Shown here: piece after piece, positions 27,341 to 35,501 of the stretch
Layout of the letters: each line of letters starts with the position of its first letter
Numbering within the stretch: position 1 is the first letter of the stretch
Assembly: GCA_035295745.1 (NCBI GenBank)
Contig: DATGIL010000007.1
Location: forward strand, 50,062-114,061
Direction: 5' to 3'
Length of the DNA: 64,000 bases
Source of the DNA: JAIQFL01 sp035295745
GTDB lineage: Bacteria > Acidobacteriota > Terriglobia > Bryobacterales > Bryobacteraceae
Position numbers and translations under genes: made by a program
The notes under the pieces: generated by a model
Seen by the model: only the letters and a program-made list of their open reading frames with translations
Told to the model about the DNA's origin: nothing
Database searches by the model: none

Positions 27341-28945
27341 GTGCCGTCGCGTGTGACCAATGCCGATCGAATCATCTCGATGTTGCAGGAAGCTGGAGTA
27401 GAGCGATTGTTCGGCATGCCGGGAGGCGGCAGCAACGCCGATCTGATCGAAGCTGCGGGTAATGCCGGTCTGCCATTTTCGCTGGCCCATACCGAGACCG
27501 CTTCCGCATTCATGGCGGCGGCGCAGGCCGAAATCACAGGCAAGCCGGGCGCTTGTCTGGCGACGCTCGGACCGGGCGCCGCGTCGCTGATGAACGGAAT
27601 CGCCCATGCGCATCTCGATCGCGTTCCTCTGCTGGTGCTCACGGATTGCCTGAAAGAGCGCGATCGCCACGTGATGCTGCATCAGGGATTGCGGCATAGT
27701 GAGATGTTTCGCCCGGTGGTGAAGTGGAGTGCGCGGCCCGGAGTAGGCGAGATCGAGCAGGCATTGGATCAGGCCCTGGAGCAAGTCCTGAGTCTGCCGC
27801 CGGGTCCCGTGCACCTTGATCTTTCGAGCGAGGTCACTTCTTCGCAAGTCGTTGGAGGGGATACTGCGAAAAGTCTCGACATTAGTGTCGAGACGGCGAA
27901 CAGGCGAGCTTGCGCCACGGCCCCGGCGCGGTATCCCGTGTTGCTCGTGGGACTGGGAGCTCGCAGCCCGGAAACTGCTTCTGCCCTTCGGGAACTCTGC
28001 GAACGATTCCACATTCCGGCGCTCGTCACCTACAAAGCCAAAGGCGTGATTCCGGATCACCATCCGTGGTTCGGCGGCGTCTTTACCAATGCCTCGCTGG
28101 AGAGCAACGTCCTCGAACGAGCCGATCTGTTCATCGCGGTCGGCCTCGACCCGGTCGAACTCCTGCCGCGTCCCTGGAAGTTCTCGCATCCTGTAGTCTC
28201 GCTGAGTGCTTGGCCCACCGAGCCCAGCCAGATTCCTTTCAGTGCGGAATGGGTAGGAGACCTACCCTCTCTGTTGAATGAACTCGCCGCCTCGCTGACT
28301 CCCTCGCAATGGGACAGTGCCGAACTGCGCGGACTGGTGGACGACCAACGCCGCCGCATGCGGCCGGAACAGACTCCGAAGGAGTGGCCTCTCCTCCCGC
28401 ATCGCATTGTCGAGATCACCGAGAAGATCTACTCGGGCAGCCGCATCACCGTCGATGCCGGCGCTCACATGTTTCCGGTGATGTCGCTCTGGCCCGCGGA
28501 AGAACCGTCGGGAGTGCTCATCTCAAACGGACTGTCGACCATGGGATTCGCTCTGCCCGCCGCCATTGGAGCGGCTTTCCTCGACACTTCCCGTCCGGTG
28601 GTCGCGTTCACGGGCGATGGCGGCCTGATGATGTGTACGGGCGAACTGGCCACGGCCGCGCGCGCCGCTCTTCCGCTGCGAATCATTGTTTTCCAAGACA
28701 ACGAACTCAGCCTCATCAAGGTCAAACAAGAGCAGCGCGGGTATCGGACGGATGGCGTATCGTTCGGCTGCATCGACTGGACCGGAGTCGCATCCGGCTT
28801 CGGGGTAACCGCCCGAGTCGCCGCCAACGAGAACGAACTACAATCCGTCCTGCGGGAGACGGCCGACATTCGCGGCCCCGTCCTGATCGCCGCAAGAATC
28901 TCGGGAGAAAGCTATGCAGCCACCATCCGGGCGCTCCGTGGTTAA
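27341..28945 (+). CDS. Thiamine-diphosphate-dependent enzyme, acetolactate-synthase-like
   Basis: The protein has all three ThDP-enzyme domains. The N-terminal Pyr domain carries GMPGGGSNADLIEAA and the catalytic Glu in LAHTETASAFMAAA. The middle domain runs YPVLLVGLGARSPE to DPVELLPRPW. The C-terminal PP domain has the ThDP/Mg motif GDGGLMMCTGE ending ...VFQDNE. I place the start at GTG 27341 (MPSRVTNADRI); the frame is open further up but those residues look non-coding. It belongs to the acetolactate synthase / benzoylformate decarboxylase superfamily, but FAD-site conservation and substrate cannot be judged. It overlaps the MmgE/PrpD gene by 32 bases. Confidence 0.8.
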   Translation: MPSRVTNADRIISMLQEAGVERLFGMPGGGSNADLIEAAGNAGLPFSLAHTETASAFMAAAQAEITGKPGACLATLGPGAASLMNGIAHAHLDRVPLLVLTDCLKERDRHVMLHQGLRHSEMFRPVVKWSARPGVGEIEQALDQALEQVLSLPPGPVHLDLSSEVTSSQVVGGDTAKSLDISVETANRRACATAPARYPVLLVGLGARSPETASALRELCERFHIPALVTYKAKGVIPDHHPWFGGVFTNASLESNVLERADLFIAVGLDPVELLPRPWKFSHPVVSLSAWPTEPSQIPFSAEWVGDLPSLLNELAASLTPSQWDSAELRGLVDDQRRRMRPEQTPKEWPLLPHRIVEITEKIYSGSRITVDAGAHMFPVMSLWPAEEPSGVLISNGLSTMGFALPAAIGAAFLDTSRPVVAFTGDGGLMMCTGELATAARAALPLRIIVFQDNELSLIKVKQEQRGYRTDGVSFGCIDWTGVASGFGVTARVAANENELQSVLRETADIRGPVLIAARISGESYAATIRALRG

Positions 28946-30266
28946 CATGGCCCGCGAGACGCGCCTTCTTGCGGGGGCGCTCGCCGATGCCACATTCGCC
29001 GGCCTGCCGCCCGACGCCGTGGACGCCACCCGCCGCTCGATTCTCGACTGGCTCGGGTCGGCGCTGGCCGGCGCTTTGGAACCGCCTGCCCGTATGGCGC
29101 AGCGCGTCGTGGCAGCGCTTGGAAGGTCCGATGAGGCAACGGTGTTCGGCGGCGGGCGCTCCTCCGCGGCGGGAGCGGCGCTCGCCAATGGCGTCGCATC
29201 GCACATTCTGGAACTCGATGACATTCACAAAGGCTCCACGGTGCACGCGGCCGCGCCGGTCATTTCCGCGGCGTTGGCAGTGGCCGAACGCGAGCACGCC
29301 GATGGGAAGGCTTTTCTGCTGGCCGTGGCTGTGGGATACGAGGCCGCGCTGCGGATCGGAGAAGCGGTGAATCCGAGCCACTATCGCTTCTGGCATCCCA
29401 CCGGAACGGCCGCGACTTTTGGCGCGGCCGCCGCGGCGGGCTCTCTGATGAAGCTGAATGCGTCGCAAATGTCGAATGCGTTGGGTAGCGCCGGCACTCA
29501 GGCCGCGGGACTCTGGGAGTTCAACGCCGATGGCACGATGAGTAAGCATCTGCATGCGGGCAAGGCGGCATTCAACGGGATTCTCTCGGCCGATCTGGCG
29601 CGGCAGGGCTTCACGGGTGCGAGTCGAATTCTGGAGGGCGAGCGCGGATTCTTTCGCGCCATGAGCACGTCATACGACCCGTCGCGCATCACCGACAGGT
29701 TGGGAACGCATTGGAAGATCACCGAGAACTGCTTCAAACTGCACGCCTGCTGCGGCCACACGCACAGCGCCATCGACCTGGCCCTCGAGTTTCGCGAGGC
29801 GCGTGGTTGGACGGGAGTAGAGGCGCTCGATCAGGTCGCGGAGATTCATATCGAAACCTACGGCCCAGGCTACGAAATCGTAAAGAACTCCACCCCCGTT
29901 ACTCCGTATCAGGAGAAGTTCAGCATCGCGTATTGTGTCGCTTCGGCGCTGCTGAAGGGAAGCCCGTGCGGCGCTCTCCTCGAACGCACGCGGGTCACGG
30001 TCGCCGAGGATCTGACGGCCAAATATCCCGGCGCCTGGCCCGCGCGGCTCACCATCGTGCTTCGCGATGGAGCGTCCACCACCCAATCGGCTGACTATCC
30101 GCGCGGCAACCCCGAGAATCCTGTCTCCACCACGGTACTCCAAGAGAAATTCCGCTCGTTGGTCACTCCGGTGTATGGAGCGCTGATCGCCGGCCGGATC
30201 CTTGACCTTTGCGCCTCCCTCGAGACCTGCCCCGACATGGGAGAAGCCCTCCTGCACCAGTTATGA
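28914..30266 (+). CDS. MmgE/PrpD-family dehydratase/decarboxylase
   Basis: The 450-residue protein starts at ATG 28914 behind a good GGGAGAA site, inside the end of the ThDP gene; ATG 28947 is an alternative. Family motifs are SILDWLGSALAG, the active-site block SHILELDDIHKGSTVHAAAP, HPTGTAATFGAAAAAG and HACCGHTHSAIDLAL. Relatives include 2-methylcitrate dehydratase (PrpD) and cis-aconitate decarboxylase. The neighbours, a ThDP enzyme and an acyl-CoA dehydrogenase, do not match the methylcitrate cycle, so the substrate is probably another branched or hydroxylated acid. It overlaps the next gene by four bases. Confidence 0.88.
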   Translation: MQPPSGRSVVNMARETRLLAGALADATFAGLPPDAVDATRRSILDWLGSALAGALEPPARMAQRVVAALGRSDEATVFGGGRSSAAGAALANGVASHILELDDIHKGSTVHAAAPVISAALAVAEREHADGKAFLLAVAVGYEAALRIGEAVNPSHYRFWHPTGTAATFGAAAAAGSLMKLNASQMSNALGSAGTQAAGLWEFNADGTMSKHLHAGKAAFNGILSADLARQGFTGASRILEGERGFFRAMSTSYDPSRITDRLGTHWKITENCFKLHACCGHTHSAIDLALEFREARGWTGVEALDQVAEIHIETYGPGYEIVKNSTPVTPYQEKFSIAYCVASALLKGSPCGALLERTRVTVAEDLTAKYPGAWPARLTIVLRDGASTTQSADYPRGNPENPVSTTVLQEKFRSLVTPVYGALIAGRILDLCASLETCPDMGEALLHQL

Positions 30267-31432
30267 AAGACATCAACCCGCGCTCTGCCGAGTTTCCCGA
30301 ATACCGCCAGGCGATACGCGAACTGTGCCGCCAGTTCGATAGCCAGTACTGGTGGAAAGTGGAAGAGGAGTCGGCATATCCCGAAGAGTTCGTGAAGGCC
30401 CTGACCGATGCTGGATGGCTGGCAGCGCTCATTCCTGCCGAGTATGGTGGCGGAGCGCTGAGCGTCACCGAAGCTTCGGTGATCCTGGAGGAGATCAATC
30501 GATCGGGGGCGAATTCCGGCGCCTGTCACGCCCAGATGTACATCATGGGGACGCTGCTTCGCCACGGGTCGGAGGAACAAAAGCGCGCCTATCTGCCCAA
30601 GATCGCGTCTGGCGCCTTGCGTCTGCAATCGTTCGCCGTCACCGAGCCGACTACCGGCACCGACACAACCAAGATCAAGACCTTTGCGGAGCGGCAAGGC
30701 GACCGCTATATAGTCAACGGCCAGAAGGTTTGGATATCGCGGGTGCAGCACTCCGATCTCATGTTGCTGCTGGCGCGCACCACGCCGCTGCCGGAAGTGA
30801 AGAGAAAAGGCGACGGGCTTTCGGTCTTCCTGGTAGACCTGCGCGACGCTCTCGGCAAAGGCATGACGCTGAGGCCGATCCGCAACATGGTGAATCACGA
30901 AACCAACGAGGTTTTCTTCGATAATCTCGAGGTCCCCGCCGCCAATCTGATCGGTGAGGAGGGTAAGGGCTTCCGCTACATCCTCGACGGGATGAATGCC
31001 GAGCGCATTCTAATCGCGGCCGAGTGCATCGGGGATGGCTACTGGTTCCTCGACAAGGCGCGCCACTACGCCAAGGAGCGGATCGTCTTCGACCGGCCGA
31101 TCGGGCAGAATCAAGGCGTGCAGTTTCCGCTCGCCCGGGCCTACGCCAATCTGCGCGCCGCCGACCTGATGCGCTACGAGGCGGCACGCCTCTTCGACGC
31201 CGGCCAGTCCTGCGGCGCAGAGGCGAATATTGCCAAATTGCTGGCCGCTGACTCCTCCTGGGAATGCGCCAATGTCTGCCTGCAGACGCACGGAGGTTTC
31301 GGGTTCGCCGTGGAATATGATGTGGAGCGAAAATTTCGCGAAACTCGCTTGTACCAGGTGGCCCCCGTTTCCACGAATTTGATTCTCTCGTTTCTGGGCG
31401 AACACGTGCTCGATCTGCCGCGTTCGTTCTGA
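30263..31432 (+). CDS. Acyl-CoA dehydrogenase family protein
   Basis: I take ATG 30263 (MKDINPRSAEFPEYRQAIRE) as start, in a four-base overlap with the preceding gene; this gives 389 residues, the usual ACAD length. The FAD and substrate blocks are present: AALIPAEYGGGALS, FAVTEPTTGTDTT, YIVNGQKVWISR, NAERILIAAECIG and LQTHGGFGFAVEYDVERKFRE. At the C-terminus the usual (Y/I)EGT motif, where medium-chain enzymes keep the catalytic Glu, reads YQVAPVSTNLI. The base must lie elsewhere, as in other ACAD subfamilies. It is the third gene of the ThDP-PrpD-ACAD operon; the acyl chain is unknown. Confidence 0.9.
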   Translation: MKDINPRSAEFPEYRQAIRELCRQFDSQYWWKVEEESAYPEEFVKALTDAGWLAALIPAEYGGGALSVTEASVILEEINRSGANSGACHAQMYIMGTLLRHGSEEQKRAYLPKIASGALRLQSFAVTEPTTGTDTTKIKTFAERQGDRYIVNGQKVWISRVQHSDLMLLLARTTPLPEVKRKGDGLSVFLVDLRDALGKGMTLRPIRNMVNHETNEVFFDNLEVPAANLIGEEGKGFRYILDGMNAERILIAAECIGDGYWFLDKARHYAKERIVFDRPIGQNQGVQFPLARAYANLRAADLMRYEAARLFDAGQSCGAEANIAKLLAADSSWECANVCLQTHGGFGFAVEYDVERKFRETRLYQVAPVSTNLILSFLGEHVLDLPRSF

Positions 31433-31541
31433 CTCAGATATCGTGCCGGTACAATCACTTACGAGGACGCATCGAATCCGGCTTCAGGAGCATCTGTTAC
31501 AATTAGGCAGAGAGGGAAAGTCCTCAGCATTTTCAAACGTT

Positions 31542-31895
31542 ATGCCGCTTTACGAGTACAAGTGCCACCGATGCAATAAGATTTTCGAGGTGAGACAGAA
31601 GTTCTCCGACGAACCCCTGACGGTGCACGAGGAATGCGGCGGAGAAACGGAACGCCTGATTTCCGTGCCGTCGTTCCAATTCAAGGGTACCGGCTGGTAT
31701 GTGACCGATTACGGGCGCGGCGGTAGCAAGCCGTCCGGCAGCAACGGGTCCAACGGCAAGTCGGAATCCAAGTCCGAGTCCACGTCTGGCGATTCGTCCA
31801 AGTCGGATTCCGGAAAGAGTGAGCCGGCGAAGTCCGACAGTTCCTCGACGAAGAGCGAATCCTCGACGAAGGTCGAATCCAAGCCGTCGTCTTAG
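31542..31895 (+). CDS. FmdB-like zinc ribbon protein
   Basis: The 117-residue protein starts MPLYEYKCHRCNKIFEVRQK and has the second Cys pair position in HEECGGETERLISVPSFQF, the regulatory-protein FmdB/CxxC_CxxC_SSSS pattern. Only one Cys is seen in the second knuckle (EECGG), so the site may be incomplete. The C-terminal 50 residues are a low-complexity Ser/Lys/Glu tail (SKSESTSGDSSKSD and similar). ATG 31542 is preferred to upstream in-frame starts because it begins the conserved core. Function of the family is poorly known. A repeat cluster follows immediately. Confidence 0.85.
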   Translation: MPLYEYKCHRCNKIFEVRQKFSDEPLTVHEECGGETERLISVPSFQFKGTGWYVTDYGRGGSKPSGSNGSNGKSESKSESTSGDSSKSDSGKSEPAKSDSSSTKSESSTKVESKPSS

Positions 31896-31904
31896 CTTCC
31901 GAAT

Positions 31905-32243
31905 CTCGCTTGCTTACGCGCGCGCCTCGCAAGCGCACCATCGTTGCAAATCGAACATCGCTTACGCGCGCGGCAATAGTCATCGCTTGCTTACGCGCGC
32001 GGCTCGCAAGCGCACCATCGTCGCGAATACAACATCGCTCGCTTACGCGCGTGCCTCGAAGCTCCATCGTCGCGAATACAACATCGCTTGCTTACCCGCG
32101 CACCTCGCAAGCGCACCATCGTTGCAAATCGAACATCGCTGACGCGCGCGGCAATAGTCATCGCTTGCTCACGCGCGCGCCTCGCAAGCGCACGCATTTG
32201 GGTAGCTACGAGCCGCGACCGTGAGGGAGCGTCGCTGTTCCCT
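31905..32243. repeat. Second cluster of the dispersed repeat family
   Basis: The gap between convergent genes is filled with short units built on GCTTGCTTACGCGCGCG and CTCGCAAGCGCACCATCGT, repeated about six times with variation. They form GCTTGC / GCAAGC inverted pairs. It ends with a segment matching the 13.6-kb array (TTTGGGTAGCTACGAGCC, then GCGACCGTGAGGGAGCGTC). The cluster stops 15 bp before the end of permease 3. It has no gene in it. Confidence 0.85.
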
Positions 32244-32257
32244 TCTATAAGCGCTTC

Positions 32258-34723
32258 TCACTCATTCCGCAGGGCCTCCGCGGGCGCGATGCGCGTGGCG
32301 CGGCGTACGGGCACGAAACTGGCGATGACAATCACGAGCGTCAGAACCATCAGGACGCCGCCAAACGTGATCGGATCGAATGCGCCGGAACCGTACGTGA
32401 GGTCGGGCATGTCCGGCGTGATCACCATCTTTCGCAACACGCCCGAGATGCTCAACGATCCCGCGAGGCCCACAAGTGCCCCGATCGCCACGGGCCGCAA
32501 AGTCTGTCCCGTGACCATGCGGATGACGTCGCCGCTCTGTGCCCCTAACGAGACTCGGATCGCGATCTCGCGCGTTCGCTGCACCACGAGTTGCGAAACT
32601 ACGCCGAAGATCCCGAGCGACGCAAGCAGCAGGGCCAGCACTCCGAGCATTAATGCCGTGACCGCTGGAGCTTCCGCCATCATTCTTTGAATCTCGATGG
32701 GAGCCTTGTCCATTGCCACCACAAACGTTTGCGCGGGCAGATTCGGATTGATGGCCCCGAGTCCACTGAGGATGGCGCGACCTGCCCCTTCCGGAGCCGC
32801 GTAAGTACGCACCAGTAATGATCCGAAACTTCTTCCTAGCGGCCGTGGGAAATACAAATAGGCCTGATCCGGCTTCGAAAGAAAGGTGCTGCGTACGCCC
32901 TTTACGACGCCGATAACGGTGAAGGAGCCCGCGTTCGGTATGTCGCGCTTCATCCACTCGAGCCCGGAGACGCGCCGCCCGATGGGGTCTTGCCCGGGCC
33001 ATGCCTGCCGGGCGGCGACATCATTGATGACGACCACCGGCCCATTATTCTCGATCTCCTGCCGTGTGAAAACTCGCCCTGCCACCACCGGTATACCCAA
33101 TGCATCGAAGTAATTCTCGGAGACCAGATTGAACAGGCAGGCGAAATCGGCCCCGTGCTCATTGTTAAAACCACCGGTCCCGTGACCCAGGAATGGCGGC
33201 CGATCCGTCCAAGCTACTGAGGCCACTCCCGGGACAGCCGCGATGCGTTCAGTCGCCAGGCGCAGCAACTCGACCTGGCTCGCCGTGTTCGGTGCCACTG
33301 CCTGTGCGTTGATACCGACAATCATCGCGTGACGCAAGTCGAAACCAGGATCGACCACGCTCGACCGCCATACTCCTCGGAACAACAGCCCCGCCCCCGC
33401 GAGCAGCACGAGGCACGCCGCCACTTGTGCGCCAATCAGAATCGCGCGCGTGTGACGGCGGCCCGCGGGACCTGCTGCCGATTGCTTCAAAGCGAAACTC
33501 ACATCGGAGAGGCTGGCTTTGACAGCCGGCCAGAGTCCGACGGCTACTCCGGTGAACAGCGAGATCGCCGCCGTGAACACAAACACGTGCCAATCGGGCG
33601 AAACATCGAAGAATACGCCGCGGAGGCCGCCGGTAAGCCGATCCACCATCCCGGAGACCTCCGCACGAATCCATTCTGACGCCCACAGAGAAAACAGCAA
33701 TCCTCCGATGCCACCGGCGATTCCCAGAACCACGCTCTCGATGCAGAGTTGCCGGACCAGGCGGAGACGTCCCGCCCCCAATGCGCGGCGTACCGCGAAT
33801 TCGCGTTCGCGGGCGGCGTGGCGGGCAAAGAGGAGATTCACCAGATTGATGGAACCGATCAGCAAGATGAGCCCTACAGCGACCATCAGAATCGCGCATA
33901 CCCAGCCCAGTACCTCAAACTCGCCTGAGTCGATCTGGAAGAAGGTGGCGGCTCGGGCGGAAAGGTGGGCGGGTTTGCCGTCCACCAGGGGCCATGCGCG
34001 CGCGATCACTTCCATCTCGGCGGAAGCCTGAGCCACCGTAACCGAAGGCAGACGCCGAGCCAGTAACTGCCACTGGTGCGCGGAGTCGTCGTGCACCCAA
34101 TCGACACCCGGCAAGACGGCCGCCTGGGCGACCGCGGGAATCCACAAATCGGGCATCTGCGGAGGGGCGCCGGTGCCGGCGAAACGATCCGGAGCAACGC
34201 CCACGATGCGAAGTGAGGCGCTCCGCACCTGAATAGTCTTGGTGAGGATTTCGGGGTCGGCTGCGAACTTCGAGGTCCAGAAATCGTGGCTGATCACGGC
34301 CACTTCACTGTCATCGGGCAGGAATCCGCGGCCCAATGAAGGACGGACACCGAGGGCACTGAAGTAGTTAATGGAGACCAGCCGCGCGCGTAGAATACTA
34401 GCGTCGCCGACGGCTGCTTGCGGCAACCGGCCCGCCAGTAACTGCGGGTCCGACGTTGCGATGACATCCGAGAAAGAGCGGCTTTGCTGGCGGATCTGGT
34501 CGAATTGCGGATACGAGAACAGTTCCAGAGGCAGCCCGTTTTGGCTACCCGAAATCCGCACTAACTGTTCGGGGGCGCTCGCCGCGATGGGTTTCAATGC
34601 CAGCGCGCTGTAGATCGTAAAGACGATGGTGTTGATGCCGATGCCCAACGCCAAGGTCAAGACCGCGATGGTGGTGAAGCCCGGCGAGCGCAACAGAATC
34701 CGGAACGCGTAGCGGAGATCCAT
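32258..34723 (-). CDS. Orphan ABC-type permease 3 (ADOP / MacB-FtsX family)
   Basis: The 821-residue protein starts MDLRYAFRILLRSPGFTTIA with the helix LTLALGIGINTIVFTIY. A MacB-like core (residues about 50-240), an FtsX bundle (LILLIGSINLVNLLFARHAA), a second periplasmic domain and a last FtsX bundle (VVQRTREIAIRVSLGAQ) follow, ending VPVRRATRIAPAEALRNE. The layout equals the other two copies in the window. No ABC ATPase is nearby. As with permease 2, its 3' end lies directly beside the dispersed repeat. Substrate unknown. Confidence 0.9.
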   Translation of the reverse strand: MDLRYAFRILLRSPGFTTIAVLTLALGIGINTIVFTIYSALALKPIAASAPEQLVRISGSQNGLPLELFSYPQFDQIRQQSRSFSDVIATSDPQLLAGRLPQAAVGDASILRARLVSINYFSALGVRPSLGRGFLPDDSEVAVISHDFWTSKFAADPEILTKTIQVRSASLRIVGVAPDRFAGTGAPPQMPDLWIPAVAQAAVLPGVDWVHDDSAHQWQLLARRLPSVTVAQASAEMEVIARAWPLVDGKPAHLSARAATFFQIDSGEFEVLGWVCAILMVAVGLILLIGSINLVNLLFARHAAREREFAVRRALGAGRLRLVRQLCIESVVLGIAGGIGGLLFSLWASEWIRAEVSGMVDRLTGGLRGVFFDVSPDWHVFVFTAAISLFTGVAVGLWPAVKASLSDVSFALKQSAAGPAGRRHTRAILIGAQVAACLVLLAGAGLLFRGVWRSSVVDPGFDLRHAMIVGINAQAVAPNTASQVELLRLATERIAAVPGVASVAWTDRPPFLGHGTGGFNNEHGADFACLFNLVSENYFDALGIPVVAGRVFTRQEIENNGPVVVINDVAARQAWPGQDPIGRRVSGLEWMKRDIPNAGSFTVIGVVKGVRSTFLSKPDQAYLYFPRPLGRSFGSLLVRTYAAPEGAGRAILSGLGAINPNLPAQTFVVAMDKAPIEIQRMMAEAPAVTALMLGVLALLLASLGIFGVVSQLVVQRTREIAIRVSLGAQSGDVIRMVTGQTLRPVAIGALVGLAGSLSISGVLRKMVITPDMPDLTYGSGAFDPITFGGVLMVLTLVIVIASFVPVRRATRIAPAEALRNE

Positions 34724-34836
34724 GGGGTCCCGTCATTGCATTTGAGGGACCTCTTCTCCATCGCCAATCCGAGCAGGAAAGCATGCTCTGCGTGTCCGGG
34801 TTTGGGACGGGGCGTTGCGTTCGCGAACACGAACCA

Positions 34837-35271
34837 CTAAGCCGTCGCCACGGCTCGTGGCTTCGGAGCCTCTTTGCGCAGGCCGTCGGCCCAGCGCTGC
34901 AGCATTGCGTCGCTGCGCACTGGGGCAGCCATCTGGAACGTCCGAGCCTGGGTTCGGAACTCATACTTATCGATACTGCAGGCCGCTCGCTTCCCCACGC
35001 TGCGCAGCACTCGCCCAAACGCGATGAACCGCATCGGGCAACTGTCGTCCAGCAGCACCGGCCAACTGATCGAAAGCTCGATGAAAGTCCCGGGCTTCAC
35101 CTCGCGATCGATGGTGATGGCGACTCCCCCGCTCCCGATATTGACGCTCTGTCCGGCACCTTGTCCGACCAGGACGCCGTCATCGAGAAGCTTGTATCGC
35201 AACTCGCGATGAATCGGGAAGCGAAATTTCTTTCTCCGGTCTAATCTCTTTTCCATCTTTTCTGCGGGCAT
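34837..35271 (-). CDS. PilZ-domain protein
   Basis: The 144-residue protein has an N-terminal basic stretch with the PilZ arginines (DRRKKFRFPIHRELRY) and the second block SVNIGSGGVAI. PilZ domains bind cyclic di-GMP through RxxxR and (D/N)xSxxG. Here the second motif reads N-I-G-S-G-G, with Gly at the third position, so binding strength is uncertain. It stands alone between permease 3 and the flotillin-like gene on the opposite strand. A c-di-GMP-responsive adaptor role is inferred. Confidence 0.8.
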   Translation of the reverse strand: MPAEKMEKRLDRRKKFRFPIHRELRYKLLDDGVLVGQGAGQSVNIGSGGVAITIDREVKPGTFIELSISWPVLLDDSCPMRFIAFGRVLRSVGKRAACSIDKYEFRTQARTFQMAAPVRSDAMLQRWADGLRKEAPKPRAVATA

Positions 35272-35501
35272 CTCGTCAGAACCTCACTCGGCAATGAGTA
35301 AAGCACCCTACTAACCAAAGAATAATCCACTTAAAATCAACAAGTTAAATGGGGATAATCCGATCGATGTCCACTTCGTTGACAGATTCGGGGCCGACCC
35401 GGTGTCTAATCGGTGGACAGGTGTCAGGGAGGTGTACCAGGACTACAAAATTCGCCAGGACTTGACAGAACCACTAGAATTACACGAGGAGAAAACCCGG
35501 T

